A stretch of 14,499 nt of DNA from Asterionellopsis glacialis (taxonomy: Eukaryota; Bacillariophyta; Plagiogrammaphyceae; Rhaphoneidales; Asterionellopsidaceae). Made by a program: the position numbers and the translations under genes. This document shows, piece after piece, positions 1 to 10,800 of this stretch (the stretch's first letter is position 1; each line of letters starts with the position of its first letter). Below the pieces are notes generated by a model. The model was not told the origin of the DNA. It saw nothing but the letters and a program-made list of their open reading frames with translations, and did not search any database. The stretch lies in contig WKLE02000002.1 of NCBI GenBank assembly GCA_014885115.2, positions 18,957 through 33,455 on the forward strand, in the 5' to 3' direction.

Positions 1-20
1 GCACACACACACACACACAC
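1..20. repeat. (CA)n dinucleotide microsatellite, cut by the window edge
   Basis: An alternating CA tract fills the first 20 bases after an initial G, and may continue to the left outside the window. It is a simple repeat with no sign of coding. Confidence 0.9.
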
Positions 21-1130
21 AGATAAGATTTCCAGGAGCAGCATTAGCCGCCAGCCACCAGCTAGTGGTACCGGCTCCCACACACCCACCAAGCCGCCAG
101 ACGGTAGTGCCTTAGGACTAGGGCCCTAAAGTCCTACAGGAACCTACCGGCAAAATAGACTGAAGTCCTGTATCATAACCTGCTTACTAACTACTCGATG
201 TTGTGTTTAGATCCCCCCTACTAACCAGAGACTAGAAGCTAAGGGCGCTTAATATCAACGCAAAATAAGACCCCCCTAGGATAGCGAGTGTCCAGCAGGA
301 CACCTCTTTTCCGGGTTTTTCTTCTTGTTTGCAGCCTTTTTCTTTGACATTTTGGACTTGGTACTTTGATTACTTTAACTAGAACAAGCAGTAAAACTAC
401 TTTATAATGATCATTGATGTATTTTATTTCATAACTTTGAACTAAAATGACAAGTGTTCAGCTTCTGATATGGGATTTATCATTGCTATGCTCTCACATG
501 GAAATTTCAAAGCATTTGGTTGATTGTTCTGTTCTTTTTAGTAGTTGATTTTTGCTGGGGCTTGTTGTTTTTGAAAAACATTTGACTGCCATTGTCATCT
601 CACTGTTGTGATACTGCAAAATATCCGTTAACACTTTACAATCAGACATAGTACCACAGTACATCTCATATAGAACAACCCATGTAGACAGACAAGTAAT
701 ATGGGTATTATGTTACTTTCTTTCTCATCACATGAGCCTCTACTCTACTTCTATCTACTAAAGATTATTTTATTTGTAGTTGTCGTCCAGTTGTCAACAA
801 TATTCTTTCTTCACTGCCCACATACAGTAAGGTTTTATAGTTCTGTACTTGGACATCTTTTAGGACTATCTATTATTTCCATTACCTGGTACATTCTTCA
901 TGACAACCATCACTCTGTTTTTTGCAACAATGCACCAACGGTCCGATACCTCTCCACATTATATTTTATGTTGCGTGCATGTGTACACTCCTTGGGATCG
1001 CCAAATTCGTTAAGTACCAGTTACGGGTCGCGCCTGCCATCCTACACTACTGCCTTATACATCATCTTCTCATGTTGTACAGTAGCGTGCCACAGGTATC
1101 CGTCCTTTGTTGATTCACGTTAATATGTGT
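21..1130. other. Intergenic region without a supported gene
   Basis: No supported gene is visible here. The first 300 bases contain small inverted repeats: TAGGACT at 113-119 pairs with AGTCCTA at 130-136 around an AGGGCCCT core, and GTGTCC at 288-293 pairs with GGACAC at 298-303 over an AGCA loop. A 24-codon minus-strand frame (350 down to 276) begins MSKKKAANKKK and contains CPAGH; it could be a short first exon but is too small to call. The longest plus frame, 701-1123, is hydrophobic, of low complexity and unlike any family I know, so it is treated as chance. Confidence 0.6.
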
Positions 1131-1610
1131 ACCAGGTACCGGTAATGAATGTACTACCAGTAGCATCTCCACCTGTAAAAAGGTACCTGGAATCATAATA
1201 AAATTGTCTTAAAAAAAGAACTATTACCTGGCTGCTGGTACATGTACCAGGTGCTTGGATAATGTATTATTGTGACAGCATGTAGCTGGTAAGAGACGAT
1301 GGCACCAGATAGCCTCTAATTTATGACTGCGTAACTATCTATATTGGAATCACGTTGGTTCCAGTACGTCCTATATTTATATATGTACTAATTACCTGTA
1401 GAATGTATTTTGTATTGGACATCCGCAATTTTAATAATCTCTATTATTATTGTTCTCCCAAGCGTCACAGATGGGCACGAATAGAAACGGTCAAAAGAGA
1501 TGAGAAGCAATCAGGACTCTTTACTGGTCTACCAGTAAGTACTGCTGCTGCCTTACCTGGTACCACAGTAGGCAGGACTGGTACTCTAGTTAGTACCTGG
1601 TAGTCCTCTG
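1131..1610. repeat. Cluster of short palindromic words (TACCAG / TACCTG / TACCGG)
   Basis: This stretch is strewn with related hexamers and their complements, for example at 1131-1146, 1181-1190, 1225-1251, 1521-1538, 1554-1564 and 1578-1602. Several form perfect palindromes or hairpins: CTGGTACATGTACCAG at 1235-1250; TTACTGGT at 1521-1528 pairing with ACCAGTAA at 1531-1538; and AGGACT at 1574-1579 facing AGTCCT at 1602-1607. The same words occur more sparsely at 66-73, 145-150, 1015-1020 and 1708-1715. They are far commoner here than in the neighbouring coding exon by eye. They could be decayed copies of a small palindromic repeat or a low-complexity feature of this genome's intergenic DNA; a regulatory role is not shown. 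Confidence 0.6.
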
Positions 1611-1744
1611 CTAGCCTAGCTAGGGTCCTTAGTCCTACATCATGACATCATAAAGAGCAGTTAGTAGTCAAAAGGCAGCCTCTTGTTTACTGGTTTGTTT
1701 TTTGCTTTTACCGGTTTGTGTGCTGTGGAACAGAAAGAAACACC

Positions 1745-1758
1745 TCCTACCGGTAGGA
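1745..1758. promoter_or_regulatory. Perfect 14-bp palindrome TCCTACCGGTAGGA upstream of VPS13
   Basis: The 14 bases are identical to their own reverse complement, and the site ends 87 bp before the VPS13 start codon. A dyad of this size in a proximal upstream region is compatible with a site for a dimeric DNA-binding protein. Its core is the same TACCGGTA word that recurs in the intergenic DNA to the left, so it may equally be one more copy of that repeat. No TATA box can be assigned with confidence; ATATATTC at 1820-1827 lies too close to the start codon to be a convincing one. Confidence 0.4.
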
Positions 1759-1800
1759 ACTAGCAAACAGCAGGAATCAAGTTTGAACCGAGTTCGTAGA

Positions 1801-1818
1801 ATGGGAATAGAACAGTAG
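1801..1818 (+). other. Possible upstream ORF in the VPS13 leader
   Basis: ATG at 1801 is followed by four sense codons and TAG at 1816-1818 (peptide MGIEQ), in the same frame as the VPS13 start but closed before it. A second in-frame TAG lies at 1834-1836. If transcription starts before 1801, this would be a minimal upstream ORF able to lower translation of the main frame. The transcription start is unknown, so its presence in the mRNA is unproved. Confidence 0.3.
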
Positions 1819-1845
1819 GAATATATTCAGAAATAGATTCAAACT

Positions 1846-4800
1846 ATGGCCAAAAAGGCTATCCTCGACGTGCTCGAAAATACTATTGGAAAATATGTGC
1901 GCAATTTAGATGCAGAGAGCCTCAATGTTGCGGTCTGGAGCGGAAACATCGAGCTCCACTCGCTCGAATTGAACGTTGATGCCGTTAACGCAGAATTAGA
2001 CCGCCAAGCTGCAGAAGCACCGAATTTAGCTATTCCATTCAAAGTTGTTGATGGTAGCTTCTCAAAATTTGAAGTCGAAGTACCTTGGGCGCGAATATCC
2101 AGTCGTCCAGTCGTGTTTACTGCTCGAGGGCTGAAAGTTTTGGTGGAACCGTGTGATAGGTTATCACAACACAAGGGCTTGATCAGAAAGAATTACGCAA
2201 AAAAGGAGGCAGCAAAGATAATAGAAGCGAGATCACAGTCGCTCAAATTAGCAAACGAGAATCGGCTTAGATCCAACGCTGTCAGGAAACTTGCCGAAGA
2301 TATTGCAGAAGACGAAGAGGATGAAAAGGACGGAACATCCAAGTCTACCTTTGGTGCTCGTCTTGTCCGTAGAATCCTGGAGAATCTACAGGTAGAAATT
2401 AATGATGTTCATGTATCACTTCGAGATAGTGGAAGCAGTGCTGGTATAGTATTAGACTCACTTTCACTGGTAACAACCGACCAGAACGGAAAAAGAACAT
2501 TCATTGACCGAACCTCCGACCGCAGAAAAGACCCGGCAAGTTCATTTCTATACAAAGCTTTGCAAATCAAAGGTTTCGGAATCTATCTGGACGATATATC
2601 TTCTAAATCATCTCCATTTACAGTCTCGGAGGAAAAAGAGACGATCTCCAATGCGTCACATCATTCATATATTTTATCACCTCTGTCATTCGAGGCAAAG
2701 CTTCGACAGTCCGATAGCTTAAAATGCATTGACTTTCCGAAGTACCTTATTTCCTCTGAGTTGTCGCAACTCTCGATCCTTCTAACCAGAAATCAACTAG
2801 AATTAGGAAACAGAATTGCTCTATCTATCAAGCCTCCACAGAACGTGGCGAGGCCTCTATTTCCTGAGTATCGTCCTCTCTACAGTGTTAGCAAAGAAAC
2901 GGCAAAAGAATGGTGGAAGTACGCTTTTCGTTGTGTCAGAAGACTTAGCGGACGAAGCTCTTGGATGGAATTCTTCAACGCATACCGAAAACGGAAAGAA
3001 TATATTGGTTTGTATAAACGCCAAGCGTATCACGCATCCTTCTCTTGGATCAAACCATTAACATCCGAGGAAATCTTAGATCTGGAAGACATCGAGAGTG
3101 ACCGATCAATCTCGATTGAAGGAATAATGGCATGGAGAACCATTGCAGAAGCCCAAGCAGACCGCGAAAAAAAGAAGCACGAGGCCGCAAAAAAGAAATC
3201 ATCTGCAAAGAATGCCAAGACTTCAAAGTCATCGATGCTCTCATCTTTCTTTACAACTAAGGATCCAAAGGCGAATACCAGTGACACAGAAGCTGACGAC
3301 CCACCAATAGCCTTGACTGCCGAAGAAGTACAGGAATTGGAAGCAATCACTTTTGAAGCAACAGAAGCACAGCTCTCTGACGATTCCAGACTGTGTGACA
3401 TCAATTTCATTTTGAATTCGTTCAAAGTAGATCTGATCTCTTACGCTATGCGGCCGATAGCAGCATTTGAGATGGGTACAGTCACGACAAATTTTGATGC
3501 GCATGCTGACGGGTCATTCACATTTGATTTCAAGCTGTCCAGCGTAAATGTACACGACAAGGCAACCTTGAAAAGCTTGTTTCCCACAATCGTAAGGAGT
3601 TTACAGTCATCATCACGATCAAAGGAATCTTTTGTTTCATACAAGGATGCAATGAGATTCCGACTTGACAAATCAAAGACCGGTGACCAGAAGGTGTTAC
3701 TACACATTGTAGCGTTTGAAATGGTGGGGTCATCTTTGCTTTTAGCCGAAATTAAACGATTCCTCTCACTGTCAAAAACTCCGACATCGCCTAACTTTGA
3801 CGCCGATAGGAATCCAATGTTGAGACAATCTGTTGGTGGTTCAGTAGATCTCTTTTACGACGCGGGAGAAGGAATTGACGAAACTGGGTTATTCGCCTTT
3901 GTTGATGAAACGGCTAGTGTTGCAGCAGCAGCAGCAAGGGCTCGAGTCTCTGACCAACTCTCCACCGCTCTTGCGGACGCATGGAAAAACAAGACTCGCA
4001 CGAAAAACACATGGACAATCGATTGTGACATCCACGCACCGATCATTGTTGTTCCTCAAAGCTGCACTAGTGCTGTTTCCAATGCCCTTGTTTTCAATTT
4101 AGGACGCCTGACCTTGAAATATGGCAATATCAAACCATCAGCAAAAGTAACAGAGTGGTTTTCACGGGAACCCAAAAGAAGCAATACAGATGCTGTTGTG
4201 GACCATGGAACTGTTGCTATCAGTAACTTGACATTCTTTACAGCAAAGACGGGAGATTTACAGGGTTTGGACTGGTCGGATGAAGCAAGATCTTCCACCG
4301 TAGTGGATCCCGTAACTCTTACTCTTCATTTCGGAATCGAAAGCACGGCAACTGAAGAAGCTCCCCGTACTTGTGCCTTTGGAGTCCTCCCTGTAGTCTG
4401 CCTACGATTTTCTCCATCTCAGATCACTGATATGTTTTCTGTCATAGATACTTGGAAGTCAATCATGAAGGAACTGTCCGGCAATGATGATAACGGATCA
4501 GGTGGAATCACAATCGTTGAAGAGTTGGATGTCGCGATGGCCGAATCTAATAGTTCCATAGAATTTGGAGCGAAACAAGCAGCTGTAAAATCAAGTGACA
4601 TTCTTCCTGCTCAAAGTGCAGTCCGAGCAGAGAAGGATGTACTTACAATGGTACATTTAGATATGTCATTACAGCGGCTTTCAATCCATGCTCTTTCAGA
4701 CGCTGGCGACGGAATGGAAGCTCATCTCGTCTCTGTGTCTGTCCTAACATCAAATATGTCAGATGGAAGTTCGAGCGCACGCCTACGGATGGGTTGGTTC

Positions 4801-7800
4801 TGGATTTTAGATCGCCTCGAATGCGACTTTCCTCGATTGCAAAGACTGGTAGCCCATTCGAAGCTTCCTAGATCAGCTGCAGTTTTGTCAAGGTCTGGGT
4901 ACGATGTCATGAGTGATCTGAGCCGTCAAGGCGTTTTTGATGAAGGCTTTCGAGGATCATCCGATCTAGCCGACATCACGTGGAATTCGTCTCGGCTTAC
5001 AAATGGTTGTGACTCGTTCGCATGGCAAGTCGGAACGGGAAACGGATCCATCCATCAAGTGGTGATTGATGCAAAATTTACAAGCCTCTTTATTCATTGG
5101 AACCCAAAAGCAGTCAAATCTATGACTGTCATGAAAGAAAAATTCCTCTCCATCATCGAAGAGCTGTCGGGTGCTAGCGTGTCAGATCTGAAGTCCTCAA
5201 CATCGCTCACACTACAGCACACTAGGTCGTCACATCTTCGATCGATTGCCGAAAATACAATTCGTGGTGTCGTGTCTCCATTAGGCAAAATCTTTGTCAT
5301 AAATGCTGAGATGGAAAGTCTTGAGATTTCGCTGAATTCAGCAAGGGATGATTTGCCCCTGTTTGTGGGAACCATGTGCGGAACGAAGGTGAATTTAGAT
5401 TCATCGCAAGATGGTGACCAGAATATGAGAGCTTCACTTGTCCTGGGTGATGTAAGGATTGAAGGTCCTTCCGTTTCTGGAACTCACCATACTTACAAAA
5501 CTCTTCTCGGGTTGGCTCCCAATCAATCTGATAGTCTCCTTTCAGTGAATTATTGTATGGGAACAAAAGCTATACAGTCACTTTTATTTGACGATATTGA
5601 CGTGAGTGGCTGCGAGGCATGCGCCCAGATTGAGCTGTCGCCAATGAGATTTGTTCACATACATGCACAGGTATTCACATTGGTAGAATATGTGACTGAG
5701 GGTATTTTGGGTACACTTTTTGCCAAAGCAGCATCGTCAGCTGCAGAAGCTGCTTTGGAAATTGCAAACTCTGTAACTGGAGGTAAAATATTTGCCATTA
5801 AAGCAACAGGGGCCGAACTCGTTCTTCCCAAAGCAGCTTACTCTCCTGACTATTTTTGCCTCCAGGCTGGCGACCTTGATATTTGCTACCATGCTCTTTC
5901 TGATCCTGCAGGTGGTTCCACGGCGAAGCTATCACTCAGTGATGTTTCATTAAGGGACAGTTTAGGCGAGCTAATGGTTGATACTCCTGTTCGAATGTCT
6001 GTAGATCTGAAAGTTCCACCAGTTGATGTTGGCAGTCATGAAGATCGAACAATGCTTGTTGATATTGACATATCACAAGCTGCATTTATCTTATCTAAGC
6101 CTCAATACGACCAAATGCTCGGAACTCTCGAAGGAAATATTAGTGAGAAAAATCCATTTCTCCGAAATAATGACTCGACCAAAGGTAGTGAACAGCAACA
6201 GGTAGTGGTATCACAACAACAGACAGGGGGTATACCTAAGGTATCACCGAACGAAGGTGAGATCGAAGAGGCGAATATCACCCATGCTGGTGTGAAGGCT
6301 GTTGAAAATGTAAGAAGAATGACGATTAACTTTGAAGTGGCTGTGGTATCTCTCGAACTTTGCGGGAGACACACCACAGACCCGATTGTTCGCTTGGCGG
6401 CGGTGAAAACTTGCATCTTCATGCGAATGATCCCAGACCAACAGCGGTCCATTTATGACGTTACTCTTCATAATCTTGTTTGCGAAGACCGTAGATTGAA
6501 AGCTATGAATAGGCCATTTCGATCTTTAGTGAGCCAGGTCAACCAAAATATGACTGGCAATGTACAAGGTCCGGAGGATGTTTTTAAGCTCAGATACGTC
6601 AAATACACGAATGGATCAAGCGAAGTCGACCTCAAGATCGGGTCTCCGCAACTCGTTTTTGTTCCCGATGCAATCTCAGATGTTCTGAAGTTCACACAGA
6701 CCGAAAAGAAACGAACTGAAGCTATAGAAGCATACTTTCAAACTAGCTCAGGAAGAAACAAATCTGAGAGTCAGGATTTGGTGCTCAACAATGGATCACC
6801 CTCAGTTCCCACCAGTGTCGCGAACATGACAATCACGATTTCTACTTCGAATTGCAGCCTTGTCCTGATTGATTCTGGCAATACGTCAGATGAACTACAA
6901 TATAAAATGTCTTCTACTAGCCAGCAAACTTTGAATCAAGTAACAGAGACACTTGTTCTACAGGGTGCTTTGGATGCGAAATTGTTACTAATTTCAGAGA
7001 TAGGTAGCAGACGCACGATCAAGACCGATTTACAAGCACACGGAGACGGTATGCAAATCTACAGCGCCCACGGTCGAGAACTAGAAAGTCCTTTGCAGAT
7101 CGTTGAACCAGCACGTTTCTCAGTATTTTATGTATCTAAAGTTACAGGTGAAAACAGCAAGGATATTGATGTTAGAGCAGTCACACTATCGCCAATTGAA
7201 GTAATATTCTCCATGCAGAATGCTGCACTCCTGCATGCCATAACATCAAGCTTCTCCGAATCATTGAAAGATGCAGGCGATCAAGATGAGATAGTTGCTC
7301 TTAGCGAGAAAGAGATCAAGCGAATTGAAATGCTTGAATCTGCCCTGGAAACTTCTGACAACGGTATTGAAAGTGATGGCAGTAGTCTGGAAAGAGATGC
7401 TTCAAGTATTGACGAATCCACGCATTCGGGGACAACTCCCGCCGCTATAAAGACATCATTCACCGTGAGAGGGAGGCTTACTATGCCAGAAACTACGGTA
7501 ACTTTCATTAATGATCTTCAAGGGCTCGATGAAGCGCTTTTCAGGGTTACAGTACAAAACTTTGTTGCAGGCTTGGAGATGAAGGACGGGACCGTCACAG
7601 AAATTTCCTCTTCAAAGCAGCTTACTTTCGATTTGAATATAAACACGTCGATTCTTGCGGACTACTTTGATTCATCAACCAATTTATGGAGGTCACTTCT
7701 ACTGAAACCATGGGAAATAACTTTAAAAGCAGCTCGTGGGGTAAGCAAGAGATATCGATCTCATCGGTTGTCAAGTACCATTGATTTAGAATCTTTTCCT

Positions 7801-10800
7801 TGCCACGTAGCTTTCTCAGAACATTTTCTTGCAAGTTTAGCCGCTGCAAGCCGCACTTGGTCCATTTACTCACTTGCGGCTGAGGAAGCAGCTACTTTGC
7901 AGAACAAAGTCTCCGGCAACGTTTCAACATCTTCGAAGAGTATGGCTGTGACCGCTGCACGTTCATTAATTATAGCGTTGCCCTACGCAGTTGAAAACCA
8001 CGCAGGTGTTGATGCTTACTTTTCTCTTGACGGCCGTGAAGATAGCAGGCGAATCTGTCAAAACGGTTGTGTGCAATATTTCAGGTTTGAGCCACCCCCT
8101 GTTGAAGGCTACGGGGGGCGAAGGCTCTACGGACAGGATGCTTCCCAACTCAAGTCAGTCACATTGTTCATTTGCGGCACAAGAATCAAATTATCCGATG
8201 TTGATGCTGCTGCAATCAATTTACCACGCAGTGCTCACGAAATTGGAGACGGACTCTTTGTGCTGACTCACGTCATCAAAGAAGGGAAAACCACTGTCAT
8301 ACACATTAGCAGTCAGGTGGATATTCGTAACCAAACCTCAGTGCCATTTTCAATATCAGTGGCCAACGGTAATGAATTTGTACAAGTTGGTTTATGTGAA
8401 GGAAGGAGCAAGGCAAGGTCTCGTAGCTCGCAACGTTGTCGATCATCACTTTTGTTACATAGTGGGGCTGAGTCCGTCCCTTCCCAAAACTTTGGAGTTC
8501 CAGTTCATGTGTTGAATTTTGATCATCAGACAGGAGGTGGCCCCAAAGAACTTGTTCTAAACATATACCCTCATTTGCGGAACGCATCTCAATCAAATGG
8601 AACCAAAGACTTGATGTGCGGATCCATCACACTACCTATTAGAGATATCATACTTGGAAGCCATGACAGTGAGACAAAATTCGATGTCGTCTGCAAGGCT
8701 AGTCTAGGCCCGAGTGAAAAGTCATTACTAGATGACCGTCAGCCTGTTGGTCGAAAACTTCCAGACCCGTTTGCTGTGCAAGTGCGTTTGAAAAGTCATT
8801 TGGTAGACGACTCTCACGCTTTCATTGAAGTATTCTTAGAACCTCGAGCATTGCTTACAAATAGAATGCCGGTAAGTTTATATTGCCGGACTCCAATGCC
8901 TCATACTTTCAGCTCTTCGCTGTGGGACCTAGAAATAGAACAACGTCTTGCTGAAATCCAAAGCTCCCATTCAGATGTGTTACACAAACTCAAAGCAAAT
9001 GATTCAATCGAGATATACACTCCTGGACCTTCCATCGCAATAACGGTAAAATGCGGCGATGACCCTGTCGGTGGAGGTGCAACAGGATGGATGGACGGTG
9101 GCTGGGTCGATCTACCCCTCGTTCCTGAATTTCGGCTTCCCGAGCCTTTGAGATATATTTTCCCATTTGTCCGAGGAAATTCCGTCGACCCACTTGGCCG
9201 TGCGGCGGTCGGAGGCAGCGAATTCTTTATAGCCGAAGATAGCGAAGCGTTATCCGAATTGATGCTTGAAAGGGAGCGCCGAGTTGGAAAGGATGACAGC
9301 CAGCAGGAAAATCCTACTCGAAAATCACGCTCGGGTGATGGTCAGGAATTATCATACCCTTTAAGTGACTACGATAGGAAATTTTTGCTCACCGTTGCTA
9401 ATTACGCCGTGGATCACACCGGAGATGTCCTTTTTGAGCAAGTTATAGGAGGTACGGGAGCTAGTGGGTCAAAGCTGAGGAAGAGCTTTACGGAAGAAAT
9501 CAAAGTAAACAGGCGAAGGTCCTCCATGGGACAGCTCTCAACGCCTTTCAGCGCCTTTTCATCAATGCAGCATGAACGACGAATTACTCTCCTGCCCGAT
9601 TCCACTGTCCCCCTTCGACTCCTTCACTTGACTATGGAGGGAGATGAAGGAATTAAGCGTAGTCTTCCTTTCCGAATTGAAGATCTTACAATCTCAGAGG
9701 GAGGTATCGAATCTACATCCATCCAGTGGGAAGATGACGCCCCATCTGGTTATTTTGCCTACCGAAAATTGACAGGTGCCTACCAATCCGAAATACACGT
9801 AGTACCTGAATTTATTGTCTTCAACGGAAGTAAGAATGAAAGAGTTTTGTTGAAGCAAAACCAAGGGAACGAAACCATCATCGAACCAGGAAAATTCGCA
9901 CCATTTAGAAGTACGCCCAAAACAGGTCTGACTATTTCCTTATACTTCATGAATATTGGTGGACGTACAGTGCCGTTTCCATGTGCTACTCTTGGTCTAC
10001 GAATCTGTTTGATCAAGGCTACAAATGGTTCCACATTGGGTAGTGTTGCGGTGCAGACTGTAATTGGCGCTGCAGACTCGCGCCTTGTTGTGAAAATAGG
10101 ACGAATTAAATTGGGTGCAGCTGCAACTCCAAGGGGAGGAGCTACTGACTCCCCTTCAAGCATGTTTGCCAACGACTTCCTGCGATTTCGAGTTCGTTGG
10201 TCAGAACTGCAGTTGACATTGAATGAGTCAACTCCTATCGATCCCGATACAGACATGCCAATAATCGAGACAGCTCTTGATCAGATCTACAACCTATCAC
10301 CTCTTGCAAAACAAGAAAGAGCCAACCAAGAAAAGGAAACCTGGATAGAAGCAAGGAGAAATCATTTTGAAGCCAAGGACCACGAGGATACCGGCGGTCA
10401 ACGAGCAGTCACAACAATTTCATTTTTACGCTTTACGGTAGACTACCAAAGGATATTTAAAGATGTGAAATCTGGAGACGCCGGAGCAAATGTTCTTCTT
10501 TCTCCGGAAAGAACCCAGATCTCAGTAATTGTGCACAACATTCGGATGAAGGATTGCAACCCACACAGCCTATATCCAGTTGTTTTTGATTGTACATCGG
10601 CGAATAGTTTTTTCGATTTATGCATTCGGATTCGCGGCCCACTTGATGCAGACCTAGTCAAAGTTGACCTCTTCGATTTGAATTTAGCTTACGCAAAAGG
10701 AAAATCGGAGAGAATTGTTGTAGAAACAAGTGAAGATTTTGTGTGGAAACTGCTTGACGTTGCAAATAGAATTCTCGTCGCGACGGCGGAACTTGCAGGG

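Noticed and set aside
288..303. GTGTCC-AGCA-GGACAC hairpin followed by a short T run, terminator-like
   Set aside because: The window is eukaryotic nuclear DNA, no gene ends here, and the stem is only six base pairs.
701..1123. 140-codon hydrophobic plus-strand frame upstream of VPS13
   Set aside because: Low-complexity Leu/Ser/Tyr-rich sequence from AT-rich DNA, no domain or signal pattern I recognise, and a second overlapping frame of similar quality.
1355..1603. 82-codon plus-strand frame
   Set aside because: It runs through the palindromic word cluster and shows no conserved pattern; probably chance.
1643..1650. TGACATCA, one mismatch from a CRE/bZIP site
   Set aside because: A single 8-mer with a mismatch in a 1.8-kb region is expected by chance and has no supporting second site.
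9780..10256. 158-codon minus-strand frame opposite VPS13
   Set aside because: It lies antisense inside a well-supported VPS13 exon and has no recognisable domain; other antisense frames in 1839-11460 were dismissed for the same reason.
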